This document shows, one piece after another, positions 16,615 to 27,300 of a stretch of DNA of 64,000 nt; position 1 is the first letter of the stretch; each line of letters starts with the position of its first letter. The position numbers and the translations under genes were made by a program. The stretch is from Streptomyces sp. CB01580 (lineage in GTDB: Bacteria > Actinomycetota > Actinomycetes > Streptomycetales > Streptomycetaceae). The notes below the pieces were generated by a model. The model was not told where the DNA came from. It saw nothing but the letters and a program-made list of their open reading frames with translations, and made no database searches. The DNA lies in contig NZ_LIXJ01000018.1 in NCBI RefSeq assembly GCF_001905795.1, positions 88,502 to 152,501 of the forward strand, read 5' to 3'.

Positions 16615-17820
16615 GTGAACGTGCTGGACATCCTGCTGCTGGCCGGCGCCGTGTGGTTCGCTGTCATCGGATATCGACAGGGGTTCGTCGTCGGCATCCT
16701 GTCGGTGATCGGGTTCCTCGGTGGCGGTCTCGTCGCCGTCTATCTGCTGCCGATCCTGTGGGACCAGCTGACGAGCGGCTCGGAGGTCTCGTCGACGGCG
16801 GCGGTGGTCGCGGTCGTCATCGTGATCGTGTGCGCCTCGGTCGGGCAGGCGTTCACCACGCACCTCGGGAACAAGCTCCGCCGGTACATCACGTGGTCGC
16901 CCGCCCGCGCCCTCGACGCCACCGGAGGCGCCCTGGTCAACGTGGTCGCGATGCTGCTGGTCGCCTGGCTGATCGGTTCGGCCCTGGCCGGCACCACCCT
17001 GCCGACAGTGGGCAAGGAGGTCCGCAGCTCGTCGGTCCTGCTCGGCATCTCGCGGGTGATGCCCGTACAGGCCTCGACCTGGTTCACGGACTTCTCGTCG
17101 GTGCTCGCCCAGAACGGCTTCCCGCAGGTCTTCAGCCCCTTCGCCAACGAGCCGATCACCGAGGTCCAGGCCCCGGACCCGGCGTTGAGCACCAGCCCCG
17201 TCGCGGTCCGCGCCCAGCAGTCCATCGTCAAGGTCGTCGGCACCGCGCCGAGCTGCGGCAAGGTCCTCGAAGGCACCGGATTCGTGTTCGCCGACCGTCG
17301 TGTGATGACCAACGCCCACGTCGTCGGCGGCGTCGAGGAGCCGACCGTGCAGATCGGCGGCCAGGGCCGGCTGTACGACGCGAAGGTCGTGCTCTACGAC
17401 TGGCAGCGCGACATCGCCGTACTCGACGTACCGGACCTCGACGCGAAGCCGCTGCAGTTCACCGACGCCGACCAGGATGCGCGGACCGGGGACGGCGCCA
17501 TCGTCGCCGGGTTCCCGGAGAACGGCTCGTACGACGTACGGTCCGCGCGGGTGCGGGGCCGTATCGACGCCAACGGACCGGACATCTACCGCCGGGGCAC
17601 CGTCCGCCGCGATGTGTACTCGCTCTTCGCGACCGTCCGTCAGGGCAACTCGGGCGGACCGCTGCTGACGCCCGACGGCAAGGTGTACGGAGTCGTATTC
17701 GCGAAGTCGCTCGACGACCCGGACACCGGTTACGCGTTGACGGCCGACGAGATCCGCCAGGACATCGCGCACGGCCGCTCCGCCAACCAACAGGTCGACA
17801 GCCAGGGGTGCGCTCTCTAA
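16615..17820 (+). CDS. MarP-like membrane serine protease
   Basis: A 401-residue protein with four N-terminal membrane segments forming a CvpA-type domain (residues 1-130) and an extracytoplasmic trypsin-like domain (about 195-390). The triad is visible: His in TNAHVVGG, Asp in WQRDIAVLD and Ser in RQGNSGGPLL. Two cysteines (one at about 220, in APSCGK, the other four residues from the end) may form a disulfide. In mycobacteria MarP maintains acid and oxidative-stress resistance; the role here is inferred. It starts at GTG. Confidence 0.93.
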   Translation: MNVLDILLLAGAVWFAVIGYRQGFVVGILSVIGFLGGGLVAVYLLPILWDQLTSGSEVSSTAAVVAVVIVIVCASVGQAFTTHLGNKLRRYITWSPARALDATGGALVNVVAMLLVAWLIGSALAGTTLPTVGKEVRSSSVLLGISRVMPVQASTWFTDFSSVLAQNGFPQVFSPFANEPITEVQAPDPALSTSPVAVRAQQSIVKVVGTAPSCGKVLEGTGFVFADRRVMTNAHVVGGVEEPTVQIGGQGRLYDAKVVLYDWQRDIAVLDVPDLDAKPLQFTDADQDARTGDGAIVAGFPENGSYDVRSARVRGRIDANGPDIYRRGTVRRDVYSLFATVRQGNSGGPLLTPDGKVYGVVFAKSLDDPDTGYALTADEIRQDIAHGRSANQQVDSQGCAL

Positions 17821-18470
17821 GGGCTGTCTCCAGACTGCCGTTGTTCGGCCGCAGGCCGGGCCGTGCCTGCCAGGCGTCGCACGACAGGCGGCAGTTCGAC
17901 GGCGGGCCCTGGCGCCGGGAGCGACAGCACCAGGCCCCGCCGTCGTCATGTCGCGAACTGTCATCTGCCGCTTGCGGCCTGCCACCTGCTACCTGTGGTG
18001 CGACGCCCGACCGGCACGTCCATCGGCCTCCGGTCGGTGAGAAGCCCGGAGCTCGGGGCCGGCCGGAGCGCCGGCCGGTGAGCCGGTCCGGCGCCCGTAC
18101 GGAAGCATGTCACCGCACAGGAGTACACCACCCTGCAGAAGAGCGACTCACATCCGGAAACTCACCCACGCGGGTGGCGCAGTCGTGCCGAGACCCAGCG
18201 GGCCCGGCGGCGCAGGATACGCGGGATGCCGAGCCGGGGATCGTGCATCACATGCATGTCATGCACCCGGCCCTGGGGGCCGCCCCTCTCGTGATTGCCC
18301 CGATCCGCCGTGGCGGTCGAGCGACGGTTGCGTGCTGCGTCACCGATGTCGTGCGTCCAGCCCATACCTCGACGTCTGCCCGTGCCTCATGGTCGGTAAC
18401 CGCCCGTCCGTCAGCCAATCGGCCTATGCGGCAGGCAATTGGCGTTCGTCGGACAACCGTGCGTGCGCGG
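17821..18470. other. 650-bp gene-less spacer between convergent genes
   Basis: No frame here looks protein-coding. The notable element is a near-perfect 24-bp palindrome at 18243-18266 (arms GTGCAT/ATGCAC around ACATGCATGT, with one C:C mismatch pair). The DNA is otherwise GC-rich with short repeats such as CTGCCGCTTGCGGCC. Confidence 0.5.
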
Positions 18471-19532
18471 CTACCGGTCGGGCTCGGTGTCCTTGAGCCA
18501 GTTGATGAGTTCGGCTGAGAACCCGGCCGGATCCTCCTCGTGCGGGAAGTGCCCCAGACCGTCGAAAAGTCGCCAACGGTACGGCGCCTCGACGTACTCG
18601 CCGGACCCCGCCGCGCTCCGGGTACGGACCGCCGGATCGAGTGAGCCGTGCAGGTGCAGCGTGGGGACGCGTACCGGCAGCTTCATCCGCCGGTTGAACT
18701 GGATTCCGTCCGGACGGGCCAGGGAGCGCACCATCCACCGGTACGGCTCGATCGAGCAGTGTGCGGTCGACGGGATGCACATCGCGCGTCGGTAGACGTC
18801 GAGCGTCGCGTCGTCGGGGAACTCAGGGGTCCGGGGACCCGCCCAGTCATGGATCAGCCGCCCCACCAAGGCCGCGTCGTCCGCGACGAGCTGACGCTCC
18901 GGCACCCAAGGACGCTGGAAGCCCCACACGTACGACCCCGCACGGGACTGCGCGAAGTCGGAGAGCATCGAGGAGCGCCAACGGCGTGGGTGCGGCATTG
19001 AGGAGACCACGAGACGGCGCACCAGCTTCGGCCGCATCACGGCGGCTGTCCACGCGAGGTAGCCGCCCAGGTCATGACCGACGAGTGCCGCGTCCGGTTC
19101 GCCGAGCGAGCGGATCACGCCGGTGACGTCGAGCGCCAGATTGGCGGGGTCGTACCCCCGGGGCGTACGGTCGCTGCCGCCCACGCCCCGCAGGTCCATC
19201 GCCACGGCGCGGTATCCGGCGTCGGCCAGGGCGGTGAGCTGGTGCCGCCAGGTCCACCAGAACTGCGGGAAACCGTGCAGCAGCAGGACGAGCGGTCCCT
19301 CGCCGAGCTCGGCGATGTGGAAGCGGGCGCCGTTCGCCGCCACGTCGCGGTGGGTCCACGGTCCGTCGAGCCGGACCGGCCCTCCGGCACCGGCCGGTCC
19401 GGGCCTGTCGACGTCGGAGGGCGTGCCGTCCCGGCCCGACCGGCCCTTCGGATCTCCCGACCGGCCTTTCGGATCTCCTGACCGGCCTTTTGGACCTACC
19501 GGGTCGGGCGCACTGGAATCGTGGTCCATCAT
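18471..19532 (-). CDS. alpha/beta hydrolase, epoxide hydrolase-like
   Basis: A 353-residue alpha/beta hydrolase. HGFPQFWWTWR (oxyanion HGxP) lies near residue 95, the nucleophile Asp in VGHDLGGY near 150, and the catalytic His in FDGLGHFPHEE near 330. The N-terminus carries three tandem copies of a KGRSGDP-like unit encoded by an 18-bp DNA repeat at about 19437-19495, probably a recent expansion. The ATG overlaps the holin-family stop by four bases, so the two are co-translated. The natural epoxide or ester is unknown. Confidence 0.9.
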   Translation of the reverse strand: MMDHDSSAPDPVGPKGRSGDPKGRSGDPKGRSGRDGTPSDVDRPGPAGAGGPVRLDGPWTHRDVAANGARFHIAELGEGPLVLLLHGFPQFWWTWRHQLTALADAGYRAVAMDLRGVGGSDRTPRGYDPANLALDVTGVIRSLGEPDAALVGHDLGGYLAWTAAVMRPKLVRRLVVSSMPHPRRWRSSMLSDFAQSRAGSYVWGFQRPWVPERQLVADDAALVGRLIHDWAGPRTPEFPDDATLDVYRRAMCIPSTAHCSIEPYRWMVRSLARPDGIQFNRRMKLPVRVPTLHLHGSLDPAVRTRSAAGSGEYVEAPYRWRLFDGLGHFPHEEDPAGFSAELINWLKDTEPDR

Positions 19533-20062
19533 GTGGTCGAGCGTGCCACAGCCGGCGCCTCGTCCTGTGCCGGAGCCGCCTCCAGAGCCTTGTCCGCCCG
19601 GGTGCTGCCGGTGACGGCCGGAGGGCCCGTCCCCGCCGCGGTGGTGGCGCGCGGATGGGGCTTGACGCCCTGAAGGACCGCCGCCGTCTGCTTCGCCGAG
19701 GCGATGGACCTCTCCGGAGGCTTCACCTTCTTGAACTTGGCGACGGCGAACAGGGCGAGCAGCGCACCCAGGACGATGAACGCTCCGCCCACGATCAGGA
19801 ACGACCAGGCCAGCCCGAGTCCCAGGTTGTGGATTCCGTACGCCGCCGCGAAGCTCAGTACGGGGATCGCGAACAGAAGCAGCACGCCCGCGATGATGAT
19901 CACCACACTGCCGGTGACTCCACGCTTGACATCCTGGCGTACCTCCGCCTTGGCCAGGGCGATCTCGTCGTGCACCAGTGCGGACATCTCGGCCGTCGCC
20001 GCGGCGACCAACTGTCCGAGACTGCGGTCGGTGTTGCCCGCCATGTTGCCGGGGTCGCTCAT
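19529..20062 (-). CDS. phage holin family (Phage_holin_3_6) membrane protein
   Basis: A 177-residue protein with two adjacent membrane helices (about 49-75 and 81-108) after a helical MSALVHDEIALAKAEVRQDVKRG region, the pattern of the holin 3_6 superfamily. The C-terminal 60 residues are Ala/Thr/Pro-rich. Despite the family name, such proteins are chromosomal and conserved in actinobacteria, and there is no prophage here. It lies 48 bp after nhaA and overlaps the hydrolase gene. Confidence 0.88.
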   Translation of the reverse strand: MSDPGNMAGNTDRSLGQLVAAATAEMSALVHDEIALAKAEVRQDVKRGVTGSVVIIIAGVLLLFAIPVLSFAAAYGIHNLGLGLAWSFLIVGGAFIVLGALLALFAVAKFKKVKPPERSIASAKQTAAVLQGVKPHPRATTAAGTGPPAVTGSTRADKALEAAPAQDEAPAVARSTT

Positions 20063-20110
20063 CCCTGACTCCCTACTTCTGCTCTCCTGCTCAACACATC
20101 TGGTGTCAGA

Positions 20111-21514
20111 TCATGCCGGACTGTCCGGCTTGCTGCTCGCTGCCCCCGCCAGTCGGGCAAGGCGTCGGTGCTCGGCCGCCTTCTTCTCGTGGATCGCGGC
20201 CATCCGCAGGTGGTACTCCGGATCGCCCTGCTCATAGACGTCGGGCACGCCGTCCTGGTCCTCGTCGAGCTCCTCGGCCTCGTGCAGCATCCGATATTTG
20301 CGTACACGGAGTTTGAGCAGCGTTCCGGAGAACAGCGCGGCCGTGAGGGAACCGATCAGCACGGCTGACTTGATCTCGTTGATCGTGTCCGCGTCGCCGA
20401 CGAAGGCCAGCTCGCCGATGAGGAGCGAGACGGTGAAGCCGATGCCCGCAAGCGACGCGATCGCGAAGACGTCCGCCCAGGCCAGGTCCTTGTTCAGTTC
20501 CGCCTTGGTGAAGCGGGTGGCCAGCCAGGTGCCCCCGAAGATGCCGATTGTCTTGCCGACGACCAGGCCCAGGACGACCCCGAGCGTCTCGGGCCGGGTG
20601 AAGACGTTCGCCAGCGCTCCCCCGGAGAGGGACACCCCGGCGGAGAAGAGGGCGAACAGTGGCACGGCGACACCGGCCGAGAGGGGGCGTACCAGGTGCT
20701 CGATGCGCTCACCGGGGGAGTGCGTCTCGCCGTCCTGCCGGGTGCAGCGCAGCATGAGGCCCATGGCGACCCCGGCGATGGTGGCGTGGATGCCGCTGTT
20801 GTACATCAGGCCCCAGATCACCACGGCGAGCGGTACGTAGACGTACCAGCCGCGCACCTTGGCACGCTGCAGCAGGTAGAACACGACGAGGCCGACGAAG
20901 GCGCCGATCAACGCCATGAAGTTGATCTTCTCGGTGAAGAAGACGGCGATGATCAGGATCGCGAAGAGGTCGTCGACGACGGCGAGCGTCAGCAGGAAGG
21001 CACGCAGCGCGTTCGGCAGCGAGGTGCCGATGACCGCGAGGACGGCGAGCGCGAAGGCGATGTCGGTGGCGGTGGGGACGGCCCAGCCGTCGGTGGAGCC
21101 CCCGCCGATCAGGACCTCGGCCGTGTAGACGACGGCCGGGACGGCCATGCCGCAGAGCGCGGCGATGACCGGCAGCGCGGCTGCCTTGGGGTCGCGCAGT
21201 TCGCCAGCGACCAGTTCCCGTTTGAGTTCGACGCCCGCGACGAAGAAGAAGATGGCCAGCAGCCCGTCCGCCGCCCAGTGCTCGACGGAGAGGTCGAGGC
21301 CCAGCGAGGCGGGGCCGAAGTGGAATTCGCTGACGGCCGCGTAACTGGAGCCGAAGGCGTTCGCCCATATCAGGGCCGCCACTGCCGCGACCAGCAGGAT
21401 GACCCCGCCGACGGTCTCGGTGCGCAGGGCGTCCGCGAGATAGTTCCGCTCGGGAAGGGACAACCGCCCCAGGAAGGTACGGCGGGACGAGGGCGTGGGG
21501 GTGGGCGCGGCCAC
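20111..21514 (-). CDS. nhaA: Na+/H+ antiporter NhaA
   Basis: A 467-residue antiporter with about twelve membrane segments. The transport residues are visible: TDIAFALAVL and the paired Asp in LAVVDDLFAI. The C-terminal ~70 residues are hydrophilic. I chose the GTG at 21514 because GGAGG lies nine bases upstream; the open frame continues to 21592 without family sequence. It probably exports sodium in exchange for protons. It heads a three-gene minus-strand unit with the holin-like and hydrolase genes. Confidence 0.92.
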   Translation of the reverse strand: MAAPTPTPSSRRTFLGRLSLPERNYLADALRTETVGGVILLVAAVAALIWANAFGSSYAAVSEFHFGPASLGLDLSVEHWAADGLLAIFFFVAGVELKRELVAGELRDPKAAALPVIAALCGMAVPAVVYTAEVLIGGGSTDGWAVPTATDIAFALAVLAVIGTSLPNALRAFLLTLAVVDDLFAILIIAVFFTEKINFMALIGAFVGLVVFYLLQRAKVRGWYVYVPLAVVIWGLMYNSGIHATIAGVAMGLMLRCTRQDGETHSPGERIEHLVRPLSAGVAVPLFALFSAGVSLSGGALANVFTRPETLGVVLGLVVGKTIGIFGGTWLATRFTKAELNKDLAWADVFAIASLAGIGFTVSLLIGELAFVGDADTINEIKSAVLIGSLTAALFSGTLLKLRVRKYRMLHEAEELDEDQDGVPDVYEQGDPEYHLRMAAIHEKKAAEHRRLARLAGAASSKPDSPA

Positions 21515-21683
21515 GAGAGGGAACCTCCGGGTCGGTCGGTACGGCAGCGGTGGCATGGTTGATGCACTTGCCGACCAGACTTCCCGGCACACCCAGTGAA
21601 GATTTTTTGTTGAGCTGTTGACGCGCTAGCCACTGTACCCGGGATGCGCCGGGTTGTATCCGGTGATCTCCGCCCCAAAAATG

Positions 21684-21722
21684 CCCGAGGGGCATCCGGC
21701 GCGTTGCCGGATGCCCCTCGGG
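21684..21722 (-). terminator. Rho-independent terminator of acs
   Basis: A perfect 17-bp stem: 21684-21700 (CCCGAGGGGCATCCGGC) pairs with 21706-21722 across a 5-nt loop GCGTT. On the minus strand the stem is followed by ATTTTTGG, a real T-run. It separates acs from nhaA. Confidence 0.9.
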
Positions 21723-21871
21723 GGCGTGCTCGGGCCTTGGTGCCCAGGCACTCGTTGTTTCCTGTCCGAGGACCCGCGGCTCGGATCTGCCGCTAGGGTC
21801 CCGCTGCCCGGACCCCGGTGCCCGGGTTCTGCGGCCCGGGCACCGGTGCCTCGCTCGGTTACGGGGTGTGT

Positions 21872-23833
21872 TCAGTCCTCGGACGAGCCGGAGGACGACG
21901 GCAGCTGGTTCTGGATGAGATCCATGACCGAGGAGTCGGTGAGCGTCGTGACATCGCCCAGCTCTCGGTTCTCCGCGACATCCCGCAGCAGCCGCCTCAT
22001 GATCTTGCCGGAGCGGGTCTTCGGCAGCTCGGCGACCGGCAGGATCCGCTTGGGCTTGGCGATCGGGCCCAGCGTGGCGCCGACGTGGTTGCGCAGCTCC
22101 GCGACCAGCTCGTCGGACGCGGTGGCCGAACCGCGCAGTATCACGAACGCGACGATGGCCTGGCCGGTCGTCTCGTCGGCGGCGCCGACGACGGCGGCCT
22201 CCGCGACCGAGGGGTGCGACACGAGCGCCGACTCGACCTCGGTGGTCGAGATGTTGTGACCGGACACGAGCATCACGTCGTCGACCCGGCCGAGCAGCCA
22301 GATGTCGCCGTCCTCGTCCTTCTTGGCGCCGTCACCGGCGAAGTACTTGCCCTCGAACCGCGACCAGTAGGTGTCGATGAAGCGCTGGTCGTCGCCCCAG
22401 ATGGTGCGGAGCATCGACGGCCACGGCTCCGTGAGGACGAGATAGCCGCCCCCACCGTTCGGCACCTCGTTGGCCTCGTCGTCGACCACTGTGGCGCTGA
22501 TGCCGGGCAGGGCGCGCTGGGCGCTTCCCGGCTTGGTCGTCGTGACGCCGGGCAGCGGCGCGATCATCATCGCGCCCGTCTCCGTCTGCCACCAGGTGTC
22601 CACGATCGGGCACTTGTCGGCGCCGATGTGCTTGCGGTACCACATCCACGCCTCGGGGTTGATCGGCTCACCGACCGACCCCAGAACCCGAAGGCTGCTC
22701 AGGTCGAACTTGGCGGGGATGTCGTCTCCCCACTTCATGAACGTGCGGATCGCGGTCGGCGCGGTGTAGAGGATCGTGACGCCGTACTTCTGCACGATCT
22801 CCCAGAAGCGGCCCTGGTGCGGGCTGTCGGGCGTGCCCTCGTACATGACCTGCGTCGCGCCGTTGGCCAGCGGGCCGTAGACGATGTACGAGTGTCCGGT
22901 CACCCAGCCGATGTCGGCGGTGCACCAGAAGACGTCGGTCTCCGGCTTGAGGTCGAAGACCGCGTGGTGCGTGTACGCGGCCTGCGTGAGGTAGCCGCCG
23001 GAGGTGTGCAGGATGCCCTTCGGCTTACCCGTCGTGCCGGAGGTGTACAGGATGAAGAGCGGCTGCTCCGCCTCGAACGCCTCGGGGGTGTGCTCGGCGG
23101 ACTGCCGGCCGGTGATCTCGTGCCACCAGACGTCACGGCCCTCGGTCCACGCGGTGTCCTGGCCGGTGCGCCGGACCACGAGGACGTGCTCGACGCCGTC
23201 GATGCGGGAGACGGCCTCGTCCACGGCCGGCTTGAGCGCGGACGGCTTGCCCCGGCGGTAGCCGCCGTCGGAGGTGATGACGACCTTGGCGTCCGCGTCC
23301 TGGATGCGGGCGGCGATGGCGTCGGCCGAGAAGCCGCCGAACACCACCGAATGCGCGGCGCCGATGCGGGCGCAGGCCAGCATGGCGATGGCGGCCTCGG
23401 GGATCATCGGGAGGTAGACGGCGACCCGGTCGCCCTTGCCGACACCGAGCTCGGTGAGGGCGTTCGCGGCGCGGGAGACCTCGTCCTTCAGGTCGGCGTA
23501 CGTGATGGCACGGCTGTCGCCTGGCTCGCCCTCGAAGTGGATGGCGACCCGGTCGCCGTGACCGGCCTCGACGTGACGGTCCACGCAGTTGTACGCGACG
23601 TTGAGCTTGCCGTCCGCGAACCACTTGGCGAAGGGCGGGTTGCTCCAGTCGAGCGTCTCGGTCGGCTCCGTTGCCCAGGTCAGACGGCGGGCCTGCTCGG
23701 CCCAGAAGCCCAGCCGGTCAGCCTCGGCCTGCTCGTAAGCTTCCGCTGTGACGTTGGCGTTCGCGGCCAGATCGGCAGGCGGCGCGAATCGGCGCTCCTC
23801 ACGAAGCAGATTGGCCAGGCTGTCATTGCTCAC
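21872..23833 (-). CDS. acs: acetyl-CoA synthetase
   Basis: A 653-residue AMP-forming ligase converting acetate to acetyl-CoA. Seen in order are the adenylation P-loop YTSGTTGKPKG (about 262), DTWWQTETGAMM (about 408), the hinge GRVDDVMLVSGHNIST (about 510) and PKTRSGKIMRRLLRD (about 600), whose Lys is the known acetylation site. The GTG at 23833 is preferred: GGGAG lies five bases before it and the length then matches other Acs. An ATG at 23881 would add 16 residues. It is monocistronic with its own terminator. Confidence 0.96.
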   Translation of the reverse strand: MSNDSLANLLREERRFAPPADLAANANVTAEAYEQAEADRLGFWAEQARRLTWATEPTETLDWSNPPFAKWFADGKLNVAYNCVDRHVEAGHGDRVAIHFEGEPGDSRAITYADLKDEVSRAANALTELGVGKGDRVAVYLPMIPEAAIAMLACARIGAAHSVVFGGFSADAIAARIQDADAKVVITSDGGYRRGKPSALKPAVDEAVSRIDGVEHVLVVRRTGQDTAWTEGRDVWWHEITGRQSAEHTPEAFEAEQPLFILYTSGTTGKPKGILHTSGGYLTQAAYTHHAVFDLKPETDVFWCTADIGWVTGHSYIVYGPLANGATQVMYEGTPDSPHQGRFWEIVQKYGVTILYTAPTAIRTFMKWGDDIPAKFDLSSLRVLGSVGEPINPEAWMWYRKHIGADKCPIVDTWWQTETGAMMIAPLPGVTTTKPGSAQRALPGISATVVDDEANEVPNGGGGYLVLTEPWPSMLRTIWGDDQRFIDTYWSRFEGKYFAGDGAKKDEDGDIWLLGRVDDVMLVSGHNISTTEVESALVSHPSVAEAAVVGAADETTGQAIVAFVILRGSATASDELVAELRNHVGATLGPIAKPKRILPVAELPKTRSGKIMRRLLRDVAENRELGDVTTLTDSSVMDLIQNQLPSSSGSSED

Positions 23834-24342
23834 GACATCTCCCATTCCCAGGGTGTCCGTTGTGTCCCGTGCATAGCTCATCAGGCCGGAGGGCCGGGTG
23901 ACAAGGGTCTGCCGAGAATTGGTTTAGACCTGTGTTTCGGTGTATGGGACCATGGCCCCGCTCTTCCATGCTGCGCGGCACCGTGCGACGCGGCGCGCAG
24001 TGACACGACGCGGTGCGACGTGATGCGCTCCAGGTGGCGGCGGGAAAGCGGGGGCATGAGGTCTCACGGAAGTTCCTACGGACCCGGGGTGTATCCGGTT
24101 CAGCATTCGTCCGTTTTCGTCACGGAGCCGGTGCCCTCGGGCGGCCGAAGGGCTGCCGGCCGAGGGCACAGGGACGGGGCATCCGAAGGGGCCAGGCATC
24201 CGAGGGAACCGGGCGTCGGAGCGCATCGGGGCACATTCGGCGTCCGAGCGGACTGAGCATTCGAGGGCACCGGGCGGTTCGTGGTGTTCCACGTGCCCGT
24301 GGTGTCCGCAGGCTCGGGTTTCCCGGGGGCGAGCGGCCGGAT
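23834..24342. other. gene-less spacer between acs and the SulP-CA gene
   Basis: About 500 bp with no convincing frame. The part next to acs (about 23880-24000) should hold its promoter, but I cannot assign boxes. The rest is GC-rich with CGACGCGG-type short repeats. Confidence 0.4.
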
Positions 24343-27300
24343 TCAGACGCCGGTGCGTTCCAGACCGTCCGGGTCGGAAGGGGCGCCCGGTCTCCCCGGT
24401 GCACCCGGTCTCGACAGTGTTCCGGCGGTTCCCGGTGTTCCGGACGGGTCCTGGGTTCTCGCGGCTCCTGGTCTCCCCGGCGAAATCCCGGGGGCGGCGC
24501 AGACATCGCCGGGGCCCACCTGGTCGAAGACCTCGTCAAGTGCGATGCCGACGCTCGCGGGCCCGGTCAGCAGATACGCCTGAGCCTCGCCCACGTGGAA
24601 GTACATCCCGTGCAGTTGAAGGGTGCCCTCGGACAGTCGTCGTGCCACAGATTCATGGGCCCGCAGATGTTCCAACTGCTGCACTACATTGGTGAGGCAG
24701 AGCTGTTCCACCGCGTCCGTGGGCAGACGGCCGGAGATCCGGGCCCAGGGATGATGCCGTGACGCCATCCGCTTCAGACTCGGCAGTCCGTGTCTCAGCC
24801 AGCGCCACAGGGACGTCTGCGGAGTGTCCGGGGTCCGTGTGCCGTCGAGCAGTGCCTGCATCGCACCGCACCCGGAGTGCCCGCAAACGGTGATGGAATC
24901 CACCCCCAGCACATCCACCGCGTATTCGATGGCGGCGCCCACCGAATCGTCCCCGGACTCGGTGTTCGGCGGCGGCACCAGATTGCCGATATTCCGGACG
25001 GTGAACAGATCGCCCGGCCCGCTTGCCGTGATCATGCTGGTGACGAGACGGGAATCGGCACAGGTGATGAAGAGCTGGGAGGGACGCTGTCCCTCCCGGG
25101 CCAACCGGGCCAGTTCCTCGCGCACCAACGGGGCGGTGTGGCGCTGGAACGTGCTCAGGCCGCTCACCAGGCGGTTTCCGCCCGTCTGACGCCGGTCGGC
25201 GGTCGATGCGCCCACCGGGGCAAGGGCGCTGTCGCCTCCAGTGACGGAGCGAGCGGCGGCAGGGCAGGCGGGAGCAGGGCCAGGGTCGGTGGCAAGGGGG
25301 CAAGCACCGGTCGGATCGTCGGAGCCACAGTTGTGGCCAGTGCCTTGGCCGGGCCTCTGAGCGGGGTCGAGGCCATGGTCGTGCCCGAGGCCTGGACCGC
25401 GATCGCGGATGGCGCTCGCAGCGATGCCGGATCTGTGGCCGTGGCCCGTGCCGGGAAGGTCATCGGGAGTGGCGTCAGAGCTGGGAGGGGCGCCGTCGGC
25501 GGTGCCTCGATGGGGAGAGGCGAAGGCATCGGGTCCGGGGACCGGCGCGGTGGTGCCGCACGTGCGGAAGGCGCGCTTCGCGCCGGAGTCCGGGGCAGTG
25601 GCAATGTGCGGTTCGGGGACATCGCAGGACGGCGTGCCACCGCCCTCGGGAAGACCGTGCGTCTGCTCGGACCGATCGCGACAGTGATGGTTGCGCCATG
25701 GTGTCCAGAGGCTGCAACAAGAATGCGCGGCCGAGGCAGTCTCCACGATCCGGCTCCCGGACCTGCCGGTGAAGACGACCCGGCCGCCGTGGGCCCTCTG
25801 GGCGATGCTCCAGTCCTGGATCGTCTCGTATGCCGCGTGGTCCATGAAGAAACCGTCCAGTTCGACGACCACATCTCCGTCCTGCGGCAGCCGCCCGAAC
25901 GTCCGGCTGAGCCTGGGGACCGCGAGGAACGTCAACTGGCCCCGTACGACGACCAGATGCCGCCCATCCTGATCGGTGACGGTGATTCTGGTACGGGCCA
26001 GCCGGTGGAGGGCGACGACCACTGCCACCGCGATGCCGATCGCCACGCCCTTGAGAACGCCGAAAAGGATCACGCCGGTGATCGTCGCGCCGTACACCAG
26101 GAATTCCCGGTGCTTATGGACATTGCGGATGTGGGCGAAACTCACCATCTGGATGCCGACCATCATGACCAGCGCGGCGAGCGCGGCCAACGGGATCAGC
26201 TCCAGGACGGTGACCAGGAGCCCGGTGGCAAGAACCACCCAGATGCCGTGCAGCACGGTGGAGGCGCGGCTGGTGGCCCCGGCCCGTACGTTCGCCGAAC
26301 TGCGCACCGCGCCCCCGGACACCGCAAGTCCGCCCACCAGCCCGGACAGGGTGTTGGCGATGCCTTGCGCACGCAGTTCGCGGTCGAGGTCGGAGCGCCC
26401 GACCGGCGGGCCGGGCGGGTCAGACGAGGCGGGCTCGGAGGGGGCGGCGGGAGGGGTGCAGACGGCTGCCGTGACTGAATCGCCGGGCGAGAAAGGCAGG
26501 TTGGGCACTGTTGCCATAGCCGACACGGGCGGCGGCGAGGATGCGTCCCTGCTCCGGTCGGCGGCTCGTCCGCCGAAGCGGTCGGCCGTCAGCTTGTCCA
26601 CGGCGACTGCCGCAAGCAGCGATTCCAGACTGGCCACCAGCATCACGGTGAACACTGCGGTGGCGAGAGCGAGCACCGGACCGTGGGGCAGTTCCGGTAG
26701 GGCGTGCGAGCGCCAGGACGGCAGATCGACGCGGGCGATTCCGGGCGTCGCGACCCCGGCCACCACCGTCGCGGTCACCACCGCGGCGAGGGCTGCCGGC
26801 ACCCGTCGTACTGTCCGGCCGAGTCGGCCCGGAGTCCGCGGCCACAGAACCAGGACGGTGATGGTCAGCATTCCGATGAGCGGCGCCGACGGACTCACCC
26901 GCCCCAACTGGTCCGGCAGGGCAATGATGTTGGATACCGCGGAACTCTGAGGTGAGCCGCCGAGCACGATGTGCAGCTGAGCGAGCGCGATGGCCACGCC
27001 GATGCCGGCGAGCGTGCCGTGAACGATGGCGGGGCTGACCGCGAGGGCGCTGCGTGCTGCCCGCAGCGATCCCAGCACGATCTGGAGCAGTCCGGCACCG
27101 ATCGTGATCGCGCAGGTGGTGCGCCAGCCGTAGATCTGGATCAACTCGGCTGTGACCACGGTCAGTCCGGCGGATGGGCCGCTGACCTGAAGTGGGGTGC
27201 CGCCGAGCAGCCCGGCGACGATACCGCCGATCGCGGCGGAGATCAGTCCGGCCGTCAGTGGGGCGTCCATGGCGACGGCCAGCCCGAGCGACATGGGGAC

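Noticed and set aside
19529..20062. prophage evidence from a holin-family protein
   Set aside because: No other phage genes nearby; this holin-like family is chromosomal and conserved in actinobacteria.
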